Source of the DNA: Scatophagus argus
Taxonomy: Eukaryota > Chordata > Actinopteri > Scatophagidae
Assembly: GCF_020382885.2 (NCBI RefSeq)
Contig: NC_058507.1
Location: 15,001 to 79,000 of the forward strand
Length of the DNA: 64,000 bases
Direction: 5' to 3'
Shown here piece after piece: positions 25,754 to 46,000 of the stretch (positions are counted from its first letter, which is position 1; the number at the start of each line of letters is the position of its first letter). The notes under the pieces are model-generated. The model worked only from the letters and a program-made list of their open reading frames with translations. It made no database searches and had not been told where the DNA came from. The position numbers and the translations under genes are program-made.

Positions 25754-28700
25754 ATGGAGGGTGAGTAGATATCTGCAAACTGATCAGATGATCGATAATC
25801 AATCCGGAGCTCTGCCGGATGTTGAGAAGATGAATCCTACACTAAAATCGCGTCAATCAGCGGTTCTGCTTGTGTATTGATTAAAGGTCGCTTCCGATGT
25901 TCCTCTCGGTGCGTCGTACTCGGCCCCCATCCACCTCAAATCCGACACCATTTTGGCTGTTCATGAAGGTGTTGGGGGTTCAGTGTTGCTCTGGATTTAG
26001 TCCAAGCTCACTTCACCACAGCTGTGACCGGGAACACACAAACTGCTGGTCTCAGATCAGAATCTGTTTCAGTAAATGAGAACCAGCCTGACTTATTTTA
26101 GTTTATTTGAAGACATGCAGTAAAAAGCAGAAAACTGACAGAACTGATCACTTACTAAATCTGTCAGCAACTCGGTGCTGACAGATCCTCTCCTCCCCCC
26201 CGGGAGTGTCAGCAATCACACAAACACACGCAACAGATTTATGACGTCATGATCCTGTTTGCTGGAGTCGCCGTCGCTATGGTTACGCCCCTTCAGCTCC
26301 GCATAAGCTGGAAGAAATGCCGGGACGGGAAGCTGGTGGTGTCCACGGAATAATAAAGTTTAAAAAGCCTTTCAGGTTGAGGCTGAATATCAGGCTGGTA
26401 TCCTAATGAGAAAACTAAAAACAAGTCATTCATGTTGTGATCTCTGTATGTCTCCCCTTCTGTCAGGTGACATCACAGTGACCTCAGGAAACAGGAAGTG
26501 TTCTGCTCTTACCGGAAGTGCCCGTAAGATCAAAGATAGTGCAGCCGAATGGCACAACCTGATGATGAGGTGGGAAAAACTGAATGAAGAAGGATTCAGC
26601 ATGGCAGGAAACATTGTGGACCTGAGACTGACTCGGTGAGTGGACCTCAGTTTGGACTTTTTCCACAGTCTGAAGGCTTCGAGTGTAAATTCCAAAAATT
26701 CACAGAGGATTTCTGCAACAAACTTTACTTTAAAACCATTTGTTTTAACTAGGGATGCACAATAATTGTTTTAGAACCGATACCGATAACTGATAACTTC
26801 CCGTTTCTTGTAACCAATACCGATAACAAAATGACAACAGTTCCAGTTCTTCAAATGAACTTTTATTATCACTTCAAGTCAGTAGTAAAACTCAGTTAAT
26901 AGTAAAATAAAGGCTTCTACACAACCAAACATCTTTGGCGGCTTGAAATGAGCAACAGACCAAGAATTTGAAATCAAAATAAATTAAATGTGTAACAGTC
27001 TGTCAAATCAGTGTGTAAAGGTTAACACAGGTCACCAGTAGTAAAGTACATCCTATAATACAAAAAAAGCTTTCAGAAATAAATGTAATGCACTCAAATA
27101 AAACGTGTACTGATTACATTCAGAAACAATTAACACAAAAAGCGCACATTTTTCATAACAGACAACAGGTCAACACAGAGGAACAAAGTGCTTTCTTTGG
27201 TCTTGCACTGGTATACAACTTAGAATGAAAATGTGCATCATCATACACTTCACTTTCTTAAGTGTGGGCGGCTTTTCTTTATTAAAAGCAACATCTCAGC
27301 CTTATCACATCTGATTTGGTTTCTTTTCTCATCAATCATGGTCGGTGGATCGCTGGTTCGATTCCCTGTCCCGGTGTCCATGGCTGAGGTACCCTTGAGC
27401 AAGGTACCTAACCCCCACTGCTCCCCGGGCGCTGCACGCGGTCGCCCACTGCCCCGGGTTTGCTGTGTGTGTGTGCACGTCACTTGGGTGGGTTAAATGC
27501 AGAGCACAAATTTCGTTGGAGTGAGTTCCCTCCAATGACAAAATATGTCACTTTCAATCATGTGCGCAGCAGCAGAAAACAAGCGCTCACTGTCAACACT
27601 AGTGCTAGGAGGTATTTATGTGCAAGTTGGGCCAGGTTTGGAAAATGGCACTTGTCGCTTCTCCAGTATTCCAGTGGTGTCATGGGGGGGTGGGACTCTG
27701 GTCTCATGAGAAGTGTGGGCTCTGACAGATATGCCTGTATCTAACAAAAATCACATGGATTATGTGCTGGACAATTAAAGTCATTAATTTAATATTTTAA
27801 AAATGAATGTTAAAGAAATTACCTCAACATCCACCTGGCCGAGTCCCTGCTGTCCAGTGGCAAGAGTGTGTTCTTCAAGGATTTCAGCATACATGTGCAG
27901 CAGAAAACTGTTGTTCCCATCTGCCCTGGTCCTCTTTGGCTGTGGCTCCTAGGTCAGAGGCAGGGGAAAGCAGGGGGAAAGGGATTTAAAAAATCTGAGA
28001 GGGGTAAAACTGGACCCCAAAATGTTGGTAATTTTATTTTTCATTCAATTTAGATGTTCCTTCTACAAGTGCACCTGCACTTCAAGGCTGATTTGCATGC
28101 TTTAATCAGAATTACTGTTTTTCTAACATCAACAGACCGACAAAAAATATATATATATATATATCTTTTAAATGTCTTAACGTGTGCATGGTCCTTCTGG
28201 CTACCATCCAGCGTTTTCCGTAGCATGTCGTTTGAATGCACGGGTGAAGTAGTCCTTATACTTCGGGTCCAACAGTGTCGCGAGATAAATACAAAGGCTC
28301 TGCATCGATGTGACAAAAACGCTTGTCAACTGCTTCTAAAAGCGTGTTCTTGGAAGTTTTAACTCGCAACTGTCTTGTTTAACAGCCCCCTTAACACCTG
28401 GATGGTGGGGATCACATCTGCAGCTGTGGATGTAGCTTTGCTCATATCTCTAGTCAGCTGTTCACACGGATCCAAAATGGTTAACATGTTTTCAATTCGT
28501 GTCCATTGGTTTGCGCTCAGACTTGCAGGTAGTTGATTATCTACTCCATAAGCTGCTAGCGCTCGCTTCTGTTGCAGAAGACTCCTCAGCATGTAAAAAG
28601 TGCTATTCCATCGTGTGTGCGTCTTGCTGAAGCCGTGCTGTTTTCATAAAGCACAGCCTCGTTTACGGCTAGCTGTAAAGTGTGCGCCATACAGCCCAAA

Positions 28701-30802
28701 CTAACAGTTCCAGTCATCCGTAGCCTTGACCATATTCCGTGCGTTGTCTCTCAGGACAACGTGCACACGCTCTTTGGTTATATTCCACTGCCGACGCATT
28801 GTTTCAAAGGCCTCACTGATCGCTGTTGCAGTGTGCGAGTCAGAGAGCTCCCGAGAATGTAATGTCGTGCTATGCATGTTGTAGTCTTCATCTAGCCACT
28901 GCGCCGTCAAACTTGTTATTGAACAGATTATTTCCACGTGTGCCAAGCACGATATAATGCTGGAAAGCATGTGTCTGAAAAGTAGCGCGCGATAATTTGG
29001 AACGTCACACCGCGGCTCCAAATGATGCACTACTTGGCGAAATCCCGGGTCTTCGGCTAAAGAAAATGGCTGGTCGTCAAACGCAATAAATTTCATAATT
29101 TTCTCATTAATTGCTTTAGTCCTCGGGTCGCTGCAAACGCCTCATCGATATGTACTAGCCCATACGCCTTCTTGATTGATGGTGGTGATTCGGTGGCAGT
29201 AGCAGCACACTTATCTGTGTACGTCTTCCATATCCCATCGCTGCGATGAGGAAATTTCAGATGACTTATGAGATTTGAAGTGGTAAAAGTGGAACTGCAG
29301 CAGAACATTTATTGCTAATTGCAATCGCATTGTCTTCCTCTGAAATGGTGAAGAAGTCCCACACTAATGACGACGGCGCCATGTTTGTTGTCAGTTTGCA
29401 CTTCACAGGCTAAAGTAACGAGGGCAACAGCCAATTGCAACAACCCTCTTCTTCGTCTTTGTTTTTTTAAGGCGGTTGGCAAGGCAACAGCGCCGTGTGC
29501 CGTGTACTGGTGAAACGCGCGAAATGCAAGCAATATAGCTTTATTATTATGTACTCTACTTATCGACGATAACTTTACTTATCGGAATTATCTGTGTGAC
29601 GTCATTTTCAAAAAATATCGGACCGATAACAATCGTGCATCCTAGCTTTAACAAACTGATTTCAGTTCTGTTTGATCAGGAAAGAATGTTCACTTATAAA
29701 AGGCCTGTGAATATTCTCATTCATCCAGGTCATGGTTATCTCAAGGAAAATTTGCTAACAGGCAACAACACATTTAACACATACAACAAAATGTCAACAT
29801 ACTAAAACACACACACAAACTAAGAAGTCCAGCAGTTTACTGGCTGACCATCTAAAACCTCAGAAACACATCCACACTTTGCTTCACCTGTGGGACTTCC
29901 TGTCTGTGGATCCTGTCTGACATGTCCGTGTGTGTCACCTCACTTCCTGTTTACTGCTGATTTTCCCCTCCAGTTCTCAGAGTGATCAGCTGCTGCTGGT
30001 GGACGAGTCTTCATCAGCTGGGCCACAACAGACGGGCGTGACAACAGCGCTGCAGGATGAATGCTGCAAACTGCAGGACGTCATCAACAAAATGGTGATA
30101 CTTCATTCAACTTCACTCAACTCCTGTTTACCAAAGAAAACACCTCTTTGTGAAGTCAGGATATGAGGAGAAAAGTTGCTAATAATTGAACAGAATAAAC
30201 TGTAATCACCCCCTTCGGGGCTGAATGATAGATCTAGTAATCAGATCAGAAACAGTTCAGGAGGAAGCTTTCAGTCATGGGACTGAAAACTGCTATCAGA
30301 AAAACAATGTACAAGTAAACATTAATACGTGAAGTCTGAAACGCAAATGGTTTAAGACCTTGAACTGGAACATCGTGTTTGCTTCTGATTTTTTTCAGGT
30401 CGTCGTGGTGACAAAGATGGAGCGTCTGATGACATCACAGCGAGGTGTTAAGGATCTGGAGGAGTTTCAGTTTGGGCCTGAAGGAAGAAAGTTTCCTCTC
30501 TTTCACAGCTGGAACACCAAATGCTTTGGTGAGTTTACCTGTTTACTGCTCCACACCTGAGTGATGTCAACCAACATCTGACATTTCTTCTCGGTTCAGA
30601 GGACTTGTCTCGCGCCCTGTGGGAGTCCTTCCAACAGGAGCTGAAACTGAAGCAGCTGATCCTGCAGGAACTTGCCCACACTGCAAGCTCTGACCTGTGC
30701 ATGGTCTACCTGTCCTGCTGGCTGCACCAGCCCCTAACCCCCCCACAGACCAGACTTACTCTGGAGGCTCTGCTGTTGGAGACAGGACACCGCCCACTCT
30801 GA
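25754..30802 (+). CDS. cinp: Cyclin-dependent kinase 2-interacting protein
   Basis: CINP binds CDK2/CDC7 complexes and ATRIP and supports replication and ATR checkpoint signalling in the nucleus (family knowledge). Five coding exons join in frame to ~209 aa: 25754-25760, 26467-26635, 29974-30094, 30399-30528, 30600-30802. Diagnostic matches to vertebrate CINP are SARKIKDSAAEWHNLMMRWE near the N-terminus, the central KMERL segment, and the C-terminal YLSCWLHQP and LLETGHRPL. Human CINP has 212 aa, so length fits. The first exon encodes only two full codons (MEG split). Intron 2 is swollen by an hAT transposon. ZNF839 and TECPR2 follow, as in human 14q32. Confidence 0.92.
27344..27556 (+). mobile_element. 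tRNA-derived SINE, copy 3 (5' truncated)
   Basis: Starts within the head at GGTGGATCGCTGGTTCGATT and ends GTCACTTTCA. It lies inside the hAT element, so it inserted later. Confidence 0.85.
28359..29382 (-). pseudogene. ZBED-type hAT transposase remnant
   Basis: On the minus strand the reading starts at 29382 with MAPSSLVWDFFTISEEDN, a BED-zinc-finger beginning (SxVWxxF, one Cys retained). It shifts frame to TSNLISHLKFPHRSDGIWK, then WLDEDYNMHSTTLHSREL near 28900, VLRDNARNMVKA near 28740 and PASLSANQWTRIENML near 28480. Frameshifts and stops inactivate it. The C-terminal dimerisation region is not visible. Confidence 0.75.
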
Positions 30803-32492
30803 TGTCATCTGTCCTTCAAAGTCATGTGATCACGATCAGGATCTTCTTTGAAAGACTGGAGGCAGCTGTCTTTATCTGCTTTACTGAACAGGTGTACAAC
30901 AGAAGTGGGAGATGGAGCTCATCCCTGAGGCTGCAGGTGAACTTGGAGTCAGCTGATGGACTTGAGTCCATTGAACACACAAGCAGAAAGTCTCTTTGTT
31001 CTGTTATCATCTGTCTTCAGGTCTGTTTCTGTCAGAGCTGCTTTAAATTCAATGTGAATGTCTAGAAATATGTTTATTACTTTCTGACAGAAAATGAACA
31101 TGTGTATATTAAGTAAGAAATGTATCTCACTGGTTTTTGAGGTCGCCTGTGAAGCAGTAGAAGAAATACTGCAGTTTTCCTTCTCTGGTTCTGGATCAGA
31201 GAAACCTGACGGACTTCATTCGTGCAGCAACACCTAAAGTGAGGGAACCAAAGAGTAATGAGAGAAAACATAAACGATCAAATAAGCAAGTGAGCTGCAG
31301 ACTGGTTTTAAACTGTAATAAAGAAACCAACACGAGACACAAACACACCAGAGGACGAAGACTCACCTTTGTAAAGATGTTCAGTAAAGTTCAGCTCACA
31401 GGTGAGTTTGTCTCATCCGTTTATTGGAGGAACATGAAATGTGTTTGATGCAGTCAGCACTCAGTCAACAGATAAGTTTAAACTCCTCCAAACTGTTTTC
31501 AGTCCATCCTCACATCAATTCTCCAAACGAGTACAAACGTTAAGTTTACGCTTGGAAAATGTTTTGCTGTGAAGTTTTATAAAAAGTAATAAAATAGTGC
31601 AACTTTTTTTTAAACTTTGTTTTTCAGATTTATCTACATATATAAACATCCAACTAACCAGTTTCTGTTTTTAAATGAATGAGTCCAAGTATGGAAACAC
31701 TGAAAAATGTTTTTTTTTTTTACAAATTTACAATCACTCCAGATTCTTAAAAACCTGCTGCCGCTGACATCATCACAGGTAAGAAATGAATGAACCAATC
31801 AAACAACAAGCTGAATTGAGACAATAAGTAAGACTGTCTGTTCATCGCGGACACTAAGCCATCACAAACCGATGTTGAAATAATGTTGCTCATTTAGACA
31901 TAGAGTTCATTAAGCTGAGGTCAGGATCCATTGATCAGGATTTATGGATCAAGTTATATGTAGAAACCAGACAAATGAGCACCACAAAATATAACAACAT
32001 GAAGATGAGCTGATTGATGGCAGCCTTAAACTGAGAAAAACTTAATCTGTGGTTTTGGAAGATCTTCAGTGTTTTTGTAAACAGAACGTTCAGTCTGAAG
32101 AAATGACGACTGGAACAACAAAGGTGTGACATTAAAACCTCAGGTGTTACATCTGAAACCACAAAACTAGCAGTCTGAAGGTATGTCAGTGCCCCCTGCA
32201 GGCTGCTGAGTTCGCCACACCCACAGGTATGACATAAAGTTGTCCTAAACTGACATGCGTGTTTGTGTTCCAACTCCAGCGAGTCGTGTTGATTTGTGTT
32301 TTTAAGACTGCCGCAGGTCCACATGTTCATGAGTCCAGGTGTGTTCTGCTGTTGGGCACCTGTGTGGATGAAGCTGTGTAGGAATCACAGCTGGTAGTGC
32401 CTCATGAATACACACTCTCCCAGTCAGTGATGTGTCAGGTTCAGGTCAGGTTCTGGTCTTGCTCAGTCCAGTCAGCCTGGATTCTGATCAGT
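30803..32492. other. CINP-ZNF839 convergent intergenic region
   Basis: No coding exon is recognised. It should hold the 3' UTRs of CINP (+) and ZNF839 (-). An AATAAA-like signal for the minus strand (TTTATT) occurs near 31070. Confidence 0.4.
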
Positions 32493-41044
<8,552 letters not shown>

Positions 41045-43040
41045 TTTGACTGTAAGGCTAACTGTTAGCTTAGCTCAGAGTGGGGGCAAGTCGGTGGATC
41101 AAGTCAACCTAATCGTCGAGCTGTATCACCAAATAAATACTTTGTTATAAAATTTATGTGTGCTGGTGAATAAAACGTTCCGCTAAGATGAAGCACAGCA
41201 TTAACGGGAGGGGTGATAACGGCAGCAGGTAACGGATAGTTGGGGGCGTTTTGTACTAGCCTAGCTTGGCCGTCAGCAGGAGCGGGAGCGCGCACTTACC
41301 GGCCCGGATCCACCAACGGACCGAACTCATAACTACAATATTAAATATTTTAATGTTGTTATCTTATTTAAATAATTAGCATTTAAGGTAAGTACTTGTG
41401 ATGACATTTCTATAAAATAAAATTATATGCGGATTTATAAGCCAGAAAATATATCTTTTTATGGAAATTTGGTGATTTCATAGATAGTTTAGGTTCATCT
41501 GTTTTATTGTCAAATTCCCACTTCTCTCACTAAACAAATGTTTAGAAAATGTATTACATAAGTCTTCTTAATAACTTATTTAAAGTGTCAAAACTCAGTA
41601 CTCAATGGCTTAAGATTTTAAATGGAAGAACAGATCCTGTTTCCAGGTTTTCCAACCAGTAGTTATTGAGTTTCCGCTTCCTGCCATTCATTAATACATT
41701 TATTTATGAAATTATTCTCTGTCTGAAAATAGTTAATCAAGACATTGAGAGGGAATACAGACTTCGATTAATGGGTCTTTGGGGAAAAAAAATGTAAACA
41801 GAAAAATTAAACAGAAAATAAAGGATGTTATTATCTGCACTGTCAGCAGGAGGCGCCGTTTGTTGACAGCAGATCAGTATCAGGATGAGAGCTGTCAAAC
41901 AGGGCGATGTCATCTGTCATTTTTAAACATCCTACTGTAATTAAAACATCCGTAACAATATCTGAGAGGGAACCTTCATCGTGAAGTCTTAGTAAGTGGC
42001 TCACCGTCTTCTTCCTATCGTTAGCCTCCCATGCTAACGCCGAATTTGCTGGTTTCATATGATGTTAGCTAGCCTGGGTTCGGTGTTTGAGAAGCTATGA
42101 TAGTAAACAACATGATGTTTATTGTTGTTAATGACATTATATTGTTTTGAGGATGTCTGCTGTCAGATTTCAGAACAAGCTGTTGAGCTATTGGTAACTT
42201 GACGGTGGCATCATCTCCCCCAGCGACAGCGTCACACAAACTCCGTTCAAGAAATAGTCAATTTAGTATCTCTCAAGTTTGACGAGCATAAATCTAGTGC
42301 CAAGCATGATGTGAGATTTCTTATACTTCGGAAAACTGTTTTATGTATTTCGGTATATGTCTAGTCTCCCAAACAGCCTTTGAATTGCGTTAAATCTCAG
42401 CTGTTTACGTTTGTTCACACGATTCGTTTCCACCCTCCGTGATTTTAGTAAGGGAAGAATAGTGCAGGAGAGATTGCAGAAAAATCATAAAACCGTGACT
42501 TAAGGTCTTGTTTTAACGGTGTTTTATGTTGCTAGATAAAGGAAAAGGGAACAATAAAGAGGAGGTTTTTGTAATTGAGGTTGGTGCATTGGAGTTCTTT
42601 CAACCTGATCAGGGCACAGGACGTTCATGACGTTCGTCATACCAAACCTCATTAAACAATATGTCAATTTTACGTACGTGTTCATTTTAGCGAAACTATG
42701 TCAAATTACTAAGCAGACATAAGGCCTTTAACAAGTTGATAAAGTATTCTCTTTAATTCGGTGAACGTTTGGGCCACCAAAATCCCTTAAAATTATGTTA
42801 CATTTTTGCGCATTCCGTGACGCTTACAAGAAGAGACTATTGTAGGAGAAACGGCAAGTAAATCGTAAACTCGAACTGAAATAAAGTGCTAAATTGCTGA
42901 CCTCAAGGAAACGTGTGCATAGGAAGCAGAATGTGTATGGCTACAGTTAAACCGTGATTGTCAAAATGCTCTCCTCCTCTTCTCAGTTTTGAAGTTTTGA
43001 ACGGATTTTCAGGTGCAGCTGAGTCCACTTTGACAGAAAT
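41045..43040. promoter_or_regulatory. Divergent promoter region of ZNF839 and TECPR2
   Basis: The two start codons are 2.0 kb apart and divergent. The portion next to ZNF839 (41045-41330) is relatively GC-rich. A splice-acceptor-like TTTTCAG at 43006-43012 just before the TECPR2 start exon suggests a noncoding first TECPR2 exon further left. An open frame at 41843-42058 (-) is unsupported. Confidence 0.45.
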
Positions 43041-46000
43041 ATGGCGGCCCAGCCGACCCCACCATCAGTCCTAAGAGAGTTCTGTCCACTCTACTACCTG
43101 CTTAACGCCATCCCATCCAAGGTACCAGTCCTTCTCAGACCTCTTCTATTCAAAACCAGGCCAACATCCAGCCCAAACTAAAATTGGCTAAATTGGCTGA
43201 ACATCTCTTCACCTGCTGTGTGCAGATATCAGTCGCTCCTTTCTTTCTGAGAGTTGCACTGTGGGACAAACATGTCCATCAGGAATCCAGAGGTTTCAAG
43301 TCAGCATACTGGACCTGATCCAGTATTTCACAGAGTGAACTCACTGCAGACAGGTGAGCTAGGACAGAGGTCAGGTGTTCTGTAGTTATCACCACAGTCA
43401 GTTACCATGTTACTTACCATGTTTGCCCTGTCAGGCAGTCTGAACTTGATGGTGTATAATATCATAAACTGTTTGGTCATCTGTGGTGCATTTAAACAAA
43501 TATCCTGCTCCCCCACTGTCTGCAAGGAGGCGTTTGCCAACCTCTGTGATAAGACGTGTAGTAAATTCTTAGGGCATCTGGACTTGTTAGGGTTCTTGAA
43601 GACGTTTTGCCTCTCATCCAAGAAACTTCTTCAGTTTTATTTTTATTTTTTTTTTTTAAGTTTTAGTAAAACTTATGGTTATCCGAACTGGGTTTTCATG
43701 AAAGGCAACAGAAAGAGGACAACAGAGAAGGAGGACAACAGGAGGAAGAACATCGCTATTCCATGCATTGCAGGAGTATCAGAGAAACGCAGGAGGATTT
43801 TTAATACACACCAGATTGGGATCTGGTGTGTATTACAAACCCAGCAACACTTAAAGACACAAACTGGAACACCCTAAGGACAAAACTCCCAGACACAAAC
43901 TAGATAATGTGGTATATGCAGTGCAGTGCAGTGAGGAATGCGCTGACTTATACATTGGGGGAACCAAACAAGCACTCCACAGACGTATGGCACAACACAG
44001 GAGAGCCAACACCTCCGGACAGGACTCAGCAGTCCACCTGCACCTCAAAGCCAGAGGACACTCCTTTGAAGAAGACATGGTTCATATTCTAGCCAGGGAA
44101 GACAGATGGTTTGAGAGAGGAGTAAAACAAGCCATTTTTGTTTACCTGGAAGACCCTTCACTCAACAGAGGAGGTGGGCTCCACCACAACCTGTCCCCCA
44201 CATACAGGGCCCTCCTGGCTTCTCTGCCCAGGAGATTCACAGCCCAGTCTCATTCAAATGACCCTTTTTAACATAACAACTCAGGTGACCACACAACAAC
44301 AACTCAGTTAACAAGAGAGAGGGGGGGAGGGCTGCACCCATCAGACTCCTTAACGACCCTTGTCATCTCTCCCAGGTGGATGTAACAACCCACTTCAGGA
44401 ATGAGCCTATGGGCTTACAGCCCCTTTTGTTTAGACATTCAATACCCAATACTGACAGGTTAAATACTCTGCACTCTGCACTCAGCTTCTTGGATGAAAG
44501 GCAAAACGTCTTCAAGAACCCTAACCTAAGTCCAGATGCCCTAAGAATTTACTACACAGACTGTGTAACTGAGAACCTTCACCAATATCCATGATAAGAC
44601 TGGCGTCTGCTCGCTGGGCTGGTAGCTTCTCTCTTCTGAGATGGAGTTTCTCTTCAGTGAAGATGTGGCTGCCTGTGATTCCAGTCCACTGGCTGAAATA
44701 TTAAAATTATATCTCTGCCATGATTTTATTTCAGGAAGTCTGTCAGATTTGGTTTACTGTAGATGTTATAGACACTGTGAAATCTTTTCATTTTACATGT
44801 CAGTTGAAGGCCCCACTCACTGTCCATTGTAATCTCTTTGAAAGTGTTGATCAAATTTATTCGTTTTTGACTACAAAGCTGTTAAGCTCGTCCTTTCACC
44901 TCCTTCTTCCACAGTGTCAACTGTTTCATGTCCTCAATACAAACTCTGCTGACAGCTTTCATGGGGTCTTCACCACTGTAACTACACATAACAATAACTA
45001 AACCCAGTCACATCTGCAGATGATTTACAGTTCATGTAAAGTTGTGGAGAAGAAATCAGACCATCTGACAGCACAGACGGGTGGTTGAGTGGGTTGGTAT
45101 CAGGAACCCTCCTCGAGACTGGTTCATCACAGTTGTGGGGCAGTCGTGGATCAGCGGTTAGGGTGTCGGACCCGTAACCGGTGGATCGCTGGTTCGATTC
45201 CCCGTACCGGTGTCCATGGCTGAGGTACCCTTGAGCAAGGTACCTAACCCCCACTGCTCCCCGGGCGCTGCACGCGGTCGCCCACTGCCCCGGGTTTGCT
45301 GTGTGTGTGTGCACGTCACTTGGGTGGGTTAAATGCAGAGCACAAATTTCGTTGGAGTGAGTTCCCTCCAATGACAAAATATGTCACTTTCATCATCTTT
45401 CTTTTTTCATCTTTCATCACCAGTGACTGATGCCTCCTTTTCTGGGGCCCCTCGAACCTGTGGTGTTGACTATTGCTCCATCACTGGGCCTGATATGTTC
45501 TGTACATACATGGGACATACCATACAGAACTACTATTATGTGGATGACGCTTATCTTTATGTCCCATTATAAGGCAGTGAAGTGGGCAGTTTTCATGATT
45601 TATTATCTTGTCTGTCAGAAGTAAACTTTCTCCAGCTAAATGAGAACAGATCTGTAATCATGTGTCTACAAATCTAAAAGTATTTTGTTTTTATATTAAT
45701 AAATTTTGAATGTAAAAGCCCAATATACAGTTCTGTCCAGTTGAAAGTAATTTTTGTGCCAAATATGGTTTCACATTTTGCATGGATTTTACACTAAAAA
45801 CAATTTGTTGTCAGGCGTGCCTAAAATATGTAGTAATGATTGGCTTCCCCGATAGCCACTCTCCATGAAACTGAACAGGGTATTCTCAACTGAAATTCAC
45901 AACATTTCAACAAAATTCCACTGGGAGGACATCATTGGTCTCCATGTCCCCATTTTATGTAGATTGTGTTTGCTGTTTTAACCTCTTGTAGGCCCTTGTA

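Larger units (their letters stand above)
26750..29644 (-). mobile_element. hAT DNA transposon in CINP intron 2
   Basis: The ends TAGGGATGCACAATAATTG and (inverted) TAGGATGCACGATTGTTATC form terminal inverted repeats. The flanks GTTTTAAC (26742-26749) and GCTTTAAC (29645-29652) are an 8-bp target duplication with one change, as hAT elements make. A SINE (27344-27556) has inserted inside it, and a broken transposase lies on the minus strand. Confidence 0.85.

Noticed and set aside
27233..27541. ORFs on both strands around 27.4 kb
   Set aside because: They are translations of the tRNA-derived SINE; the same peptides recur at the other SINE copies.
41843..42058. A 71-codon minus-strand ORF between ZNF839 and TECPR2 with fairly normal composition
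   Set aside because: No recognised domain, no splice or homology support from memory, and it lies in a promoter interval. Homology search would decide.
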